Part shown: positions 1-8,895 of the stretch, one piece after another
Layout of the letters: every line of letters begins with the position of its first letter
Numbering within the stretch: the first letter of the stretch is position 1
Source of the DNA: JBOCEF01 sp050586345
GTDB lineage: Bacteria > Pseudomonadota > Alphaproteobacteria > Rhodobacterales > Rhodobacteraceae
NCBI RefSeq assembly: GCF_050586345.1
Contig: NZ_JBOCEF010000002.1
Location: 62,001 to 126,000 of the forward strand
Reading direction: 5' to 3'
Length of the DNA: 64,000 nucleotides
The notes under the pieces: generated by a model
Told to the model about the DNA's origin: nothing
Database searches by the model: none
Seen by the model: the letters and a program-made list of their open reading frames with translations, nothing else
Made by a program: the position numbers and the translations under genes

Positions 1-1
1 C

Positions 2-373
2 CCGCTCGGCGCCCTGCGCAATGACACCGCCCTGATGCTCACGCCCCCGGCGCGGATCGAGCGGGAATGGCGGCTCTGGGTCGTCGCGGACCGCATCGCC
101 GCGTTCTCGCTCTACCGCGAGGGGCGGCGGGTGGTGTACCGGCGGCGGATCGACCCGGACGCGCTGGCCTTCGGCGAAACCCTCGTCGCCGCCAATCCGG
201 GCTACGCGCCCGCCTATGTCCTCGACATCTGCCGCACGCCCGAGGGGCTGCGGATGCTCGAGACCAACTGCATCAACGCCGCCGGCTTCTACGCCGCCGA
301 TCTCGACGCGCTTGTCGCTGCGCTGGCCGGGGGCTGCGGCCCGGGGCGAACCGACCGGGGAGACGCCGCATGA
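2..373 (+). CDS. ATP-grasp domain protein, C-terminal part (partial)
   Basis: The frame is open from the left edge, so the start lies outside the window. The visible part ends an ATP-grasp-like fold: a hydrophobic strand followed by VLDICRTPEGLRMLETN, in which the E and N match the acidic/Asn metal-binding pair at the end of ATP-grasp domains. This resembles the single-domain DUF4343 type of unknown substrate. Its TGA overlaps the ATG of the next gene (ATGA), so the two are probably co-translated. Family is inferred from a short stretch; an exact substrate cannot be given. Confidence 0.6.
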   Translation, partial: PLGALRNDTALMLTPPARIEREWRLWVVADRIAAFSLYREGRRVVYRRRIDPDALAFGETLVAANPGYAPAYVLDICRTPEGLRMLETNCINAAGFYAADLDALVAALAGGCGPGRTDRGDAA

Positions 374-888
374 AACCCTTCCGCTTCACCTGCGCCTGCT
401 GCGGCGAGACGCACCAGGGCCTGCCCGCCTTCGCGCTCGACCGGCCGCCCGAGATCCACGCGCTGCCGCCCGAGGCGCGGGCGGCGCGGGGGCGGGTCTC
501 GGACGATTTCTGCGCGCTGCTGCCCGAGGGGGGGGAGGGGGCGCCGCGGATGTGGATCCGCACGGTGATGATCCTGCCGATCCGGGGCGAGGACGAGACG
601 CTGGAATTCGGCTTCTGGCTCGAGGTCTCGAACGAGGATTTCGATCGCTACCTGCACAGCTTCGACGGCGAGCAGGACGGGATGAGCTGCCGCGGCGTGC
701 TCTCCACCGATTGCGAGGTGTACCGGGATTTCGGGATCGAGGGGCTGGCATGCACGGCGGAGTGGTTCACCGAGGCGCGCCCGCTGCTGACCCCGGACAT
801 GGCGGCGCATCCGCTGGCGCGCGACTGGCACGAGGGCGTGCCGCCCGAGCGGGCGGCGCAGGTCGCCGCCGCCTACCTGCACCGCTGA
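370..888 (+). CDS. DUF2199 domain protein
   Basis: A 172-residue soluble protein. The N-terminus FTCACCGETHQG has the Cys-x2-Cys followed by Gly-Glu-x-His that opens DUF2199 proteins. The middle (MILPIRGEDETLEFGFWLEVSNEDF) fits the conserved strand pattern of that family. No signal peptide or membrane segment. Its ATG overlaps the stop of the ATP-grasp gene upstream. The function of DUF2199 is unknown; the Cys/His residues could bind metal, but only one Cys pair is clear. The 226 bases after it, up to the permease, hold only GC-rich sequence. Confidence 0.75.
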   Translation: MKPFRFTCACCGETHQGLPAFALDRPPEIHALPPEARAARGRVSDDFCALLPEGGEGAPRMWIRTVMILPIRGEDETLEFGFWLEVSNEDFDRYLHSFDGEQDGMSCRGVLSTDCEVYRDFGIEGLACTAEWFTEARPLLTPDMAAHPLARDWHEGVPPERAAQVAAAYLHR

Positions 889-1114
889 TCCCCGCCGCCG
901 CCGCCCCGGCGCGGCCCCGCGCCCACGGGCGGGGGAAGGGGCGCCGGGCGCGCCGGGACCGGCGGGCGAGGCGGCCGGGCCGGCGCGCGCCGAGCGGCGC
1001 GCGGGGGAGGGCGGCGGGCCGAGGCCCCCCGCGCCCCATCGCTGCCCGGCCTTGCCGCGGGACGGCCCGCGCGCCACTCTCCCCGTCATCCCCCGCCGCA
1101 ACGGATGACGCCGC

Positions 1115-2398
1115 ATGACCTCGCCTTCCCCCGCCTCTCCGCCCGGCCTCAAGCGCGGGCTCGGCCTCGGGCTGCTCACGCTCTACGGCATCGGGGTGAT
1201 GGTCGGCGCGGGGATCTACGTGCTGGTCGGCGCCGTCGCCGGGGCCGCGGGGACCTATGCGCCGCTGGCATTCCTCCTTGCCGGCCTGATCGCCGCGCCC
1301 ACCGCCGCGACCTATGCCGAGCTGTCCTCGCGCATCCCCGAATCGGGCGGCGAGGCGGCGTATTTGCGCGAGGCGTTCGGGATCCGCTGGCTGGGTCGCC
1401 TCGCGGGGCTCGCCATCATCGGCGGCGCCACCATCTCCGGCGCCGCGGTGCTGCAGGGGGGCGTGGGGTATCTCCAGCACCTCGTGCCGCTGCCGGACGT
1501 CGCGCTGATCGTCGGCCTCGGGCTGCTGCTGGCGCTCGCCGCCATCGCGGGGGTGGTCGAGAGCCTGGCGCTCGCCGCGTTCCTGACGCTGGTCGAGGCG
1601 GGGGGGCTGCTGGCGGTCATCGCCGCGGGGGCGCTGGCGCCCGCGATCGGCGACCCGGTGGCGGCGCTCGACGCCGCTTTCGCCGGGTGGCTGGCCGACG
1701 CCTTCGCCGCCCATGCCGCGGGGGGCGGGGCGGCGGCGCCGCTGGCGCAGGGGGGCCTCGCGGGGATCGGCGCGGGCGCGCTGCTGGCCTTCTTCGCCTT
1801 CATCGGCTTCGAGGACATGGTGAACATGGCCGAGGAGACGAAGGACCCCGAGCGGACCATGCCGCGGGCGATCCTGCTGGCGCTTGGGGTGGTGACGCTC
1901 CTCTATGCCGGGGTCTCCTGGGCCGCGCTGCGGGCGGTCGAGGCCTCGGCGCTGGCGGCCTCGGACCGGCCGCTGGCGCTGGTGATGGAGGCGGGGCTGC
2001 CGCAGGGGACCGGCGCGCTGGCGCTGATCGCCTTCGCGGCGGCGCTGAACGGCGTGCTGGCGCAGATGGTGATGTGCGCGCGGATGCTGTTCGGGCTGGG
2101 CCGGGACGGGCGGCTCTTCGCCGTGTTCCACCACGCCCACCCGCGTTTCGGCACGCCGGTGCTGGCCACCGCGGCGGCGGCCGCGGTGATGATCGGCGTG
2201 GCGCTGGGCGTGCCGCTGCTGCAGCTCGCCGCCACCTCGGCCACGATCCTGCTCTTCGCCTTCTGCGCGGTGAATTTCGCCCTGATCCGCCTGAAACGGC
2301 GCGATCCGCGCCCCGCGGGCGCCTTCGTCACGCCCATGTGGGTCCCGTACATGGGTCTCGTCACCGCCGTCGCCGCCCTCGCCATGGGCTGGATCTGA
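1115..2398 (+). CDS. APC-family amino-acid permease
   Basis: A 427-residue polytopic inner-membrane protein. The first helix carries GIGVMVGAGIYVLVG (about residues 17-31), the unwound substrate-binding signature of the amino acid-polyamine-organocation superfamily. A second conserved segment, FFAFIGFEDMVNMAEETKDPERTMP, lies near residues 225-250 and corresponds to the helix 6-7 loop of APC transporters. Roughly ten to twelve membrane helices can be counted. The substrate cannot be read from sequence. It sits alone between the DUF2199 gene and murB, where many relatives have murC or murG. The start was chosen as the ATG followed by a short polar tail and helix 1. Confidence 0.85.
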   Translation: MTSPSPASPPGLKRGLGLGLLTLYGIGVMVGAGIYVLVGAVAGAAGTYAPLAFLLAGLIAAPTAATYAELSSRIPESGGEAAYLREAFGIRWLGRLAGLAIIGGATISGAAVLQGGVGYLQHLVPLPDVALIVGLGLLLALAAIAGVVESLALAAFLTLVEAGGLLAVIAAGALAPAIGDPVAALDAAFAGWLADAFAAHAAGGGAAAPLAQGGLAGIGAGALLAFFAFIGFEDMVNMAEETKDPERTMPRAILLALGVVTLLYAGVSWAALRAVEASALAASDRPLALVMEAGLPQGTGALALIAFAAALNGVLAQMVMCARMLFGLGRDGRLFAVFHHAHPRFGTPVLATAAAAAVMIGVALGVPLLQLAATSATILLFAFCAVNFALIRLKRRDPRPAGAFVTPMWVPYMGLVTAVAALAMGWI

Positions 2399-2482
2399 GC
2401 GCAGGCCGCGGTCGCGCACCCGCCTTGACCCGGATGCGCCGAGCGGGGAAACAGCACCCGTCCGTCCCGGAGGAACATCGCC

Positions 2483-3484
2483 ATGACCGCCGCCCTCGCC
2501 CCCGACGCCCTGGTCGCCCGCCTGCCGCAGGTGCGCGGGCGGATCACGCCGATGCAGAGCCTCGCCGCCCTGACCTGGCTGCGGGTCGGCGGCCCGGCCG
2601 AGGCGATGTTCACCCCTGCTGACGCCGAGGACCTCTCGGCCTTCCTCGCCGCCCTTCCCGCGGACATCCCCGTCACGCCCCTCGGCGTCGGCTCGAACCT
2701 GATCGTGCGCGACGGCGGGGTGCCGGGGGTGTGCATCCGCCTCTCGCCCCGCGGCTTCGGCGCGCTCGAGCCGTTGGAGGGGCGCCGCATCCGCGTCGGC
2801 GCGGCGCAGCTCGACGCCCGCGCGGCGCAGGCGGCGGCGCAGGCGGGGATCGCGGGGCTCGAGTTCCTGCGCACCATCCCCGGCGCCATCGGCGGCGCGG
2901 TGCGCATGAACGCCGGGTGCTACGGCGCCTACATGGCCGACGTGCTGGAAAGCGCGACCGTGATCCGCCGGGACGGAACCGTGGACACCCTCGGCCCCGA
3001 CGCGCTGGGCTTCGCCTACCGCTCCTGCACCCTGCCGCCCGACAGCATCGTGACCGAGGTGATCCTGAAGGGCCGCCCCGGCGATCCCGGGGAGATCGCC
3101 GCGCAGATGGACGCCGCCCTGAAGCGGCGCGAGGAGAGCCAGCCCACCGACCGCCGCTCCGCCGGGTCCACCTTCCGCAACCCGGCCGGGTTCTCCTCCA
3201 CCGGCCGGGCCGACGACGTGCATGACCTCAAGGCCTGGAAGCTGATCGACGACGCCGGCTGCCGCGGATTGCGCCGCGGGGGGGCGATGATGTCGGACAT
3301 GCACTGCAATTTCCTGCTCAACGCCGAGGACGCCACCGCCGCCGATCTCGAGGGATTGGGCGAAGAGGTGCGCGAAAGGGTGGCGGCATTCAGCGGAATT
3401 AAGCTAGAATGGGAGATACAGCGCATCGGCCTTCCGCTTGAGGGGGATGCGCCAGCTTTGCAAGAGGCCCCGGAGAAGGGCTGA
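2483..3484 (+). CDS. murB: UDP-N-acetylenolpyruvoylglucosamine reductase
   Basis: A 333-residue cytoplasmic flavoenzyme that reduces UDP-GlcNAc-enolpyruvate to UDP-MurNAc, the second committed step of peptidoglycan precursor synthesis. FAD-binding motifs are GVGSNLIVRDGG (68-79) and IPGAIGGAVRMNAGCYG (132-148). The catalytic Ser lies in RRSAGSTFRNP (Ser229), and the late Glu in KLEWEIQRIG fits the proton-relay Glu. A GGAGGA ribosome site stands just before the ATG. It is followed after 229 bp by ddl and the fts genes, the normal neighbours in the division and cell-wall cluster, but murC and murG are not upstream as they usually are. Confidence 0.97.
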   Translation: MTAALAPDALVARLPQVRGRITPMQSLAALTWLRVGGPAEAMFTPADAEDLSAFLAALPADIPVTPLGVGSNLIVRDGGVPGVCIRLSPRGFGALEPLEGRRIRVGAAQLDARAAQAAAQAGIAGLEFLRTIPGAIGGAVRMNAGCYGAYMADVLESATVIRRDGTVDTLGPDALGFAYRSCTLPPDSIVTEVILKGRPGDPGEIAAQMDAALKRREESQPTDRRSAGSTFRNPAGFSSTGRADDVHDLKAWKLIDDAGCRGLRRGGAMMSDMHCNFLLNAEDATAADLEGLGEEVRERVAAFSGIKLEWEIQRIGLPLEGDAPALQEAPEKG

Positions 3485-3713
3485 ACCCTTCCCGAAAGGC
3501 CAGCAAGACCAATGACTTCACGCCGCGCGGGCGACCGGGAAAACCCGGCGCGCGCCGCGGCGGCGCCCCCGCGCTTGAGGCAGGGCTGGGGCGTATCACC
3601 GGGGGGACCCGGTGGGGACAGGCGAGAGGCCGCTGCATTCCACACATGCGGCGCCTCCTGGCGATATTCCGCGCGCCCGGCAAAAGGGCGCCGGGTGGAA
3701 CGATGAGGCGGGC

Positions 3714-4643
3714 ATGTCGAGCAGGGCATTCTCCCGCGTCGCGGTGCTGATGGGCGGACCGTCGGCCGAGCGTGAGGTCTCCCTCTCCTCGGGCGCGGAA
3801 TGCGCCGCCGCGCTGCGCAGGGCGGGTTACGACGTCACCGAGATCGATGCCGGGCCGGGCGGGAACGACGCGCTGGTCGCGGCGCTGAAGGACGCGCGCC
3901 CGGACGCCGTGTTCAACGCCCTGCACGGGCGCTGGGGCGAGGACGGCTGCGTGCAGGGCCTCCTGGAATGGCTGCGCATCCCCTACACCCATTCGGGCGT
4001 GCTGGCCTCGGCCCTCGCCATGGACAAGGCCCGCACCAAGGACGTCTACGCCGCCCACGGCATCCCCGTGGTCCCGCACAAGGTGGTGACGCGCGAGGAG
4101 GCGAAGGCAGGGCACCCGCTGCCGCCGCCTTACGTGGTCAAGCCGGTCAACGAGGGCTCCTCGGTCGGCATCTACATCGTGGACGCCGACGCCAACGGCC
4201 CGGCGCAGCTCTCGGACGACATGCCGGACCTGGTGATGGCCGAGGCCTTCGCCCCGGGGCGCGAGCTGACCTGCGCCGTGATGGGCGACCGCGCGCTGAC
4301 GGTGACGGACATCGTCGCGACCTCGGGCTGGTACGACTACGACGCCAAGTACAAGCCCGGCGGCTCGCGCCACGTGATCCCCGCCGAGATCCCGGCGGAG
4401 GTGTTCGACGCCTGCCTCGAGATCAGCCGCAAGGCCCATGCCGCCCTCGGCTGCCGCGGGCTGTCGCGCACCGATCTGCGCTGGGACGAGAGCCGCGGCG
4501 TGGACGGGCTGGTGGCGCTCGAGACCAACACCCAGCCGGGCATGACCCCGACCTCGCTCGCGCCCGAACAGGCGGCGGAATGCGGGATCACGTTCGAAGA
4601 GCTGGTGACCTGGATCACGGAGGACGCCTCATGCCTTCGCTGA
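3714..4643 (+). CDS. ddl: D-alanine--D-alanine ligase
   Basis: A 309-residue ATP-grasp enzyme that makes D-Ala-D-Ala for the peptidoglycan stem peptide. Conserved elements are GGPSAEREVSLSSG (14-27), HGRWGEDGCVQG (about 70-81), the ATP-grasp lid VVKPVNEGSSVGI, and the metal and substrate end motif LETNTQPGMTPTS. I chose ATG 3714 because GAGG stands five bases upstream; an in-frame GTG at 3612 would add 34 low-complexity residues unlike the family. The 3' end overlaps ftsQ by 13 bases, so translation of the two is probably coupled. Confidence 0.96.
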   Translation: MSSRAFSRVAVLMGGPSAEREVSLSSGAECAAALRRAGYDVTEIDAGPGGNDALVAALKDARPDAVFNALHGRWGEDGCVQGLLEWLRIPYTHSGVLASALAMDKARTKDVYAAHGIPVVPHKVVTREEAKAGHPLPPPYVVKPVNEGSSVGIYIVDADANGPAQLSDDMPDLVMAEAFAPGRELTCAVMGDRALTVTDIVATSGWYDYDAKYKPGGSRHVIPAEIPAEVFDACLEISRKAHAALGCRGLSRTDLRWDESRGVDGLVALETNTQPGMTPTSLAPEQAAECGITFEELVTWITEDASCLR

Positions 4644-7384
4644 GGGACCTTCTGGGCGGCGGCAAGGGGCCGGAGGAGGACCCGCGCGACGCGGCCCTGC
4701 GCGCGGCGCTGCGCAAGGCCGATGACGCGGCGCGCAAGCTGGCCGAGGCGGAGAACGCCTCGGGCGACTGGGACGCGCCCTGGGGCGGGGTCGAGGCGGG
4801 GCAGGGCGGTGATGCGCCCGCCGCCTCCCCGCGCGCCGGGGATGACGCGGCGCCCGCCGAGGCGGCCCCCGGGGCGCCCGGGGCGCCCGTCGCCGCGACC
4901 CCCGACATTCCCGCCGCGGCGCTGCCGGGCGCCGGGCGTCCCGCGCCCCGCCGCGCCCCGCGCGACGCCGCCGCCGCCCTGCGCGCCGCCTTCCGCGGCG
5001 AGCGCGAGCAGGCCGAGGCCGAGGCGCAGGCCGCGTCCGCCGCGCCCCTGCCGCCGCGGGTCGATCTCGACGCCCCCTGGGGCGGCGCCCCGGCGCCGGA
5101 GGCCGGGCTGGACGCGGGCGAGGCGCCTGCCGCCGACGCGCTCGAAGCGGCGCCCGCCGAAGCCGCGCCCGCCGATGAAGGCGCCGCCGCGGCGCCGGAG
5201 CCGACGCCGACCCTGCATTTCCCCGCCCACGCGGCCGATCCGCAGGGGCAGGAGGCGGCGGACGGCGTCGCCGACCCGGCCCCGGAGGACGCCCCCGGCG
5301 CCGCCCCGTCGCTGGGGGTGATGTCCGGCGCCGACGGCGCGCCGGTCTTCGGCGCCCGCCCCGAGGCCGCGCCGCCCGCCGAGGCGCCCGCGGGGCTCGG
5401 CCTCGTCGCCCGCGCGCGCGAGGCCGCGGGCCTCTCGCCCATGGCCGACCGCGCCGACCCCGGGGCCGATGCGACCGAAGCGACCGAAGCGACCGCGGAG
5501 CAGGCGGCGCCCGAAGCCCCTGCCGCCGAGGCGGTCGAGGCGGTCGAGGCGGCCGCCCCGCGCCCGCATTCCGCCATGCGCGCCCTGCGTCCCGAACCCG
5601 CGCTGACCCGGCGCCGCGCCGCGCCGCGCGCTTCCGATGCCGCCGCCGATGCGGATGGGCGGGTCGAGCCCGCCGCCCCGGCGCCGCGCCGCAAGGGCCT
5701 GCGCGGGCTGCTGGGCGGGCGGGGCGCCGACCCGGCGGCCACGCTCGCCGCCCAGAAGGATGGCGTCTGGTCCGGCGTCGCCGCGCCGGAGGCGCCCGTG
5801 GAAACGGCGCTTGAGGCGGGTGCAGGGGCCGACCACGCGCCCGCCGCTGCGCCCGCCGCCGCGCCCGCCGCCGAAGCCCTGCCGACCCCGGGGGCGGCAT
5901 CCGCCCCCGCGCCTGCCGATGCGGGCCGCTTCGGCGCCGCGCTGCGCCGTGCCGCGGGCGCCGGGTCTCTCCCTGAAACCGCCGTGCCTGAAGAGACTTC
6001 CGCCCACGCGGACGCCGCCGCCGCCGACCCCGATGCGGACACGGCGCCGAAACCCGCCCCGCGGGTGCGCCGCCTGCGCGGCCTGTCGTCCCGCGGGGCC
6101 GAGGCCCCCGAGGCCCCCGAGGCGCCCGCCCGCACGGCGCGCGCCGGGGGCGGCCGCCTCGCCGCCCTGCGCCTGCGCCGCGCCCCGCCCGGGGCGCATG
6201 GCGCCGCGGATGATGCGCCGGAGGAGGCCCCGCGCGCGGTTCCGCCCGAGGCGATGGCGCCGCGGGCCTTGCCCGTGGACCCGGCCGACCCGCGCCCCGC
6301 CGCGCCCGCGCCGTCCCGTCGCCGCGCCCGCGCGGCCCGGGGCGTGCTCGCCCGCCTCGCCGCCGGCCGTCGCCGCGCCGCGCCCGCCGCCGCCCCGGCC
6401 CCCGAGGCGCGCCCAGCCGCCGAGGCGGCCGCGCCCGCGCCGGACGCCGCCGCCATGCCCCGGCCCGCGGCCTCGGCCCGGCCCGCCGCGCGCGCCGCCG
6501 CCGCCGAGGGGCGCCGCCGCCGCCACGACCCGTCCCCCTCGCGCTGGCGCTACAGGTATGAGCGGCTCAAGCGCCGCTCCTCGGTGCAGTTCGCCGTCCG
6601 GCGGCTCTCGATCCCGCTGGTGCTGCTGGGCCTCGGCGCCTGGGCCTGGCAGGAGGAGCGCCTCTGGGCCTGGGGCGAGGCGCAGGTCGCCGCGGTCGAG
6701 CGCATGATCGCCGAGCGCCCCGAATTCACCGTCGCCGCGCTCGAGGTCTCGGGCATCGAGCCGGCGCTGGAGGAGAAGGCGCGCGAGGTGATCGGCTTCA
6801 CCGGGCCGATCTCGTCCCTCGATCTCGACCTCGAGGCGCTGCGGCGGCGGGTGGAGAACCTGCCGGGCGTCGCGCAGGCGCGCCTGTCCATCGGGCCGGA
6901 CCGGATCCTGCGGGCCGACGTGGTCGCCCGCACCCCCGTCGCCCTCTGGCGCTGGCAGGAGCAGCTGCACCTCGTCGACCGCGAGGGGGTGGTGATCGCC
7001 CCCGTCGTCGCGCGCACCGACCGGCCGGACCTGCCGCTGATCATCGGCCCCGGCGCCGACATGGCGGTGCCCGAGGCGCTGCGGTTGCACGCCCGCGCGG
7101 CGCCGCTGCATGACCGGCTGCGCGCGCTGGTGCGGGTGGGCGAGCGGCGCTGGGACGTCGCGCTCGACCGCGACCAGCGCATCCGCCTTCCGGCCGAGGG
7201 GGCCGAGGACGCGCTCTCGCACGTGCTGGCGCTGCAGGCCTCCGAGGACCTTCGGCTGCTGGACCGCGACGCGATCGCCGTGGACATGCGCCTGCCCGAC
7301 CGCCCGACGGTGGAGCTGTCGGAGCGCGCGCGGTTCGAACTGATCCGCCTGCGGGCGCTGGCGGCGGGGGAGGAGGACGCATGA
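4631..7384 (+). CDS. ftsQ: cell division protein FtsQ with a giant N-terminal extension
   Basis: FtsQ is the bitopic divisome scaffold. The C-terminal 260 residues are ordinary: a basic segment (SRWRYRYERLKRRSS), one membrane helix (about 658-675, LSIPLVLLGLGAWAW), a POTRA domain (about 697-770, FTVAALEVSGIEP then LPGVAQARLSIGPDRI) and the beta domain. The total length is 917 residues against about 270-310 in relatives, because about 650 residues rich in Ala, Pro, Arg, Glu and Gly precede the helix. The extension shows coding-type third-position GC throughout and has internal repeats: DWDAPWGG at 46-53 and DLDAPWGG at 145-152, and LRDLLGGGKG at 4-13 with LRGLLGGRGA near 357. An in-frame ATG at 6455 would give a normal 309-residue FtsQ but has no ribosome site. 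ATG 4631 overlaps the ddl end. Confidence 0.85.
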   Translation: MPSLRDLLGGGKGPEEDPRDAALRAALRKADDAARKLAEAENASGDWDAPWGGVEAGQGGDAPAASPRAGDDAAPAEAAPGAPGAPVAATPDIPAAALPGAGRPAPRRAPRDAAAALRAAFRGEREQAEAEAQAASAAPLPPRVDLDAPWGGAPAPEAGLDAGEAPAADALEAAPAEAAPADEGAAAAPEPTPTLHFPAHAADPQGQEAADGVADPAPEDAPGAAPSLGVMSGADGAPVFGARPEAAPPAEAPAGLGLVARAREAAGLSPMADRADPGADATEATEATAEQAAPEAPAAEAVEAVEAAAPRPHSAMRALRPEPALTRRRAAPRASDAAADADGRVEPAAPAPRRKGLRGLLGGRGADPAATLAAQKDGVWSGVAAPEAPVETALEAGAGADHAPAAAPAAAPAAEALPTPGAASAPAPADAGRFGAALRRAAGAGSLPETAVPEETSAHADAAAADPDADTAPKPAPRVRRLRGLSSRGAEAPEAPEAPARTARAGGGRLAALRLRRAPPGAHGAADDAPEEAPRAVPPEAMAPRALPVDPADPRPAAPAPSRRRARAARGVLARLAAGRRRAAPAAAPAPEARPAAEAAAPAPDAAAMPRPAASARPAARAAAAEGRRRRHDPSPSRWRYRYERLKRRSSVQFAVRRLSIPLVLLGLGAWAWQEERLWAWGEAQVAAVERMIAERPEFTVAALEVSGIEPALEEKAREVIGFTGPISSLDLDLEALRRRVENLPGVAQARLSIGPDRILRADVVARTPVALWRWQEQLHLVDREGVVIAPVVARTDRPDLPLIIGPGADMAVPEALRLHARAAPLHDRLRALVRVGERRWDVALDRDQRIRLPAEGAEDALSHVLALQASEDLRLLDRDAIAVDMRLPDRPTVELSERARFELIRLRALAAGEEDA

Positions 7385-7500
7385 TCCGCCCCCGGCCCCT
7401 CCGCGCCCGCGCTTCCGCCCCCGCCGGGCCGACGCCCGGCTGACGGCCCCGACGTCGCCTGTCCCTTCCTCTCGCCTCCCCGCCCCGAGGACCCATCCAG

Positions 7501-8832
7501 ATGATCCGCACCAACGCCTTTTCCGCCCAGCGCCGCATGCGCGAACAGCTCCGCTCCGCCCTGCGCCGGGGCCTGCTGGCCGTGCTCGACATCGGCACGA
7601 CCAAGACGGCGTGCTTCGTGGTGCGGGTGGATGCGGACAAGCTGGCGCGCTCGGCCTCCGAGCCGCACCTGGGGGGCTTCGGCGCGCTCAGGATCATCGG
7701 CGTGGGCGTGACCCAGTCGCGCGGGGTGCGGCTGGGCGAGATCGCGGACATGGAGGAGACGGGGCGGGCCATCCGCACCGCGCTGCAGACGGCCGAGAAG
7801 ATGGCGGGCGTGCGCGTCGACCAGGCCATCGCGGTGCTGTCGGGCGGGCGGCCCCTGTCCTTCGGCGCGATGGGCGAGACGGAGATCGAGGGCCAGGCGG
7901 TGTCCGAACGCGACGTGGCGCGGGCGCTGGCCAGCTGCCCCGAGCCGCCGCTGGAGGAGGGGCGCGAGATCCTGCACGCGCTGCCGGTCAACTTCTCGCT
8001 CGACGGCGCGAGCTTCCTGAAGGATCCGCGCGGGATGACGGGCGAGCGGCTGGCGGTGGACATGCACGTGATGTCGATCACCGGCGCGCCGCTCTATAAC
8101 CTCGCGCGCTGCGTGCGGGACTGCGACCTGGAGCTGGCGGGGGTGGTCTCGGCCCCCTTCGCCGCCGGGCTGTCGGCGCTGACGGAGGATGAGCAGGAGA
8201 TCGGCGCGGCCTGCATCGATCTTGGCGGCGGGTCGTCCTCGGTGTCCATTTTCCTGCGCCGCCAGATGATCTATGCCGACAGCGCGCGGGTGGGCGGGGT
8301 CCACGTGACGCGGGACGTGTCGGAGGCGTTCTCGCTGCCCTTCTCGGACGCCGAGCGGATCAAGGTGCTGCATGGCGGGGTTATGGCGACCGGGATCGAC
8401 GACCGGGACATGATCGCGGTTCCGGCGGCGGACGAGCCGTCGGGGGAGCGGCTGATCTCGCGCGCCGCCTTGATCGGGGTGATCCGGCCGCGGATCGAGG
8501 AGACCTTCGAGGAGGTGCGGGCGCTGCTGGACCAGGCGGGGTTCGGCGCGCTGCCGATGCGCCGGGTGGTTCTGACCGGGGGCGCGAGCCTGATGCCGGG
8601 GCTGGAGGATGTCGGGCGCCGGGTGATCGGCCCGCAGGTGCGCTGCGGGCGGCCGCTGCGGATGGGCGGCTTGCCGCAATCGGCGGCGGGACCGGCGTTC
8701 TCGGCCCTCGTGGGTCTGTGCGCCTGGTCGGTGCGGCCGCAGGACGAGCTCTGGGATTACGACGCCGGGCTGGCGCTGGGCGGGGCGACCCGGCTGCGGC
8801 GCGCGGTGCGTTGGTTCTCGGACAACTGGTGA
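7501..8832 (+). CDS. ftsA: cell division protein FtsA
   Basis: A 443-residue actin-like ATPase that tethers FtsZ to the membrane and recruits late divisome proteins. Actin-fold signatures are LDIGTTKTACFV (29-40, phosphate 1), IDLGGGSSSVSIF (phosphate 2, about 239-251) and VLTGGASLMPGL (adenosine motif). The C-terminus RRAVRWFSDNW is the expected amphipathic membrane-targeting helix. The N-terminal tail (SAQRRMREQLRSALRRG) is basic and typical of alphaproteobacteria. It lies 116 bp after ftsQ and 410 bp before ftsZ; the second gap contains repeats and probably the ftsZ promoter. Confidence 0.97.
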   Translation: MIRTNAFSAQRRMREQLRSALRRGLLAVLDIGTTKTACFVVRVDADKLARSASEPHLGGFGALRIIGVGVTQSRGVRLGEIADMEETGRAIRTALQTAEKMAGVRVDQAIAVLSGGRPLSFGAMGETEIEGQAVSERDVARALASCPEPPLEEGREILHALPVNFSLDGASFLKDPRGMTGERLAVDMHVMSITGAPLYNLARCVRDCDLELAGVVSAPFAAGLSALTEDEQEIGAACIDLGGGSSSVSIFLRRQMIYADSARVGGVHVTRDVSEAFSLPFSDAERIKVLHGGVMATGIDDRDMIAVPAADEPSGERLISRAALIGVIRPRIEETFEEVRALLDQAGFGALPMRRVVLTGGASLMPGLEDVGRRVIGPQVRCGRPLRMGGLPQSAAGPAFSALVGLCAWSVRPQDELWDYDAGLALGGATRLRRAVRWFSDNW

Positions 8833-8895
8833 GGCGCTGCGGGGGAGGCGGTTGGTGCGCGGCTGCGCTGCGCTTGCCGGCGCCCCGCCCGCCCC

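Noticed and set aside
767..3304. Very long minus-strand reading frame opposite the permease and murB
   Set aside because: It is the antisense of strongly conserved genes, its product is low-complexity His/Arg/Gly, and long antisense frames are expected at this GC content.
4337..7222. 961-codon minus-strand frame opposite ddl and ftsQ
   Set aside because: Product is Gly/Arg/Ala-rich without motifs, with no ribosome site; the plus strand carries the FtsQ domains and ddl.
7381..7443. Short peptide starting at the ftsQ stop (ATGA)
   Set aside because: About 20 residues, low complexity and no ribosome site of its own.
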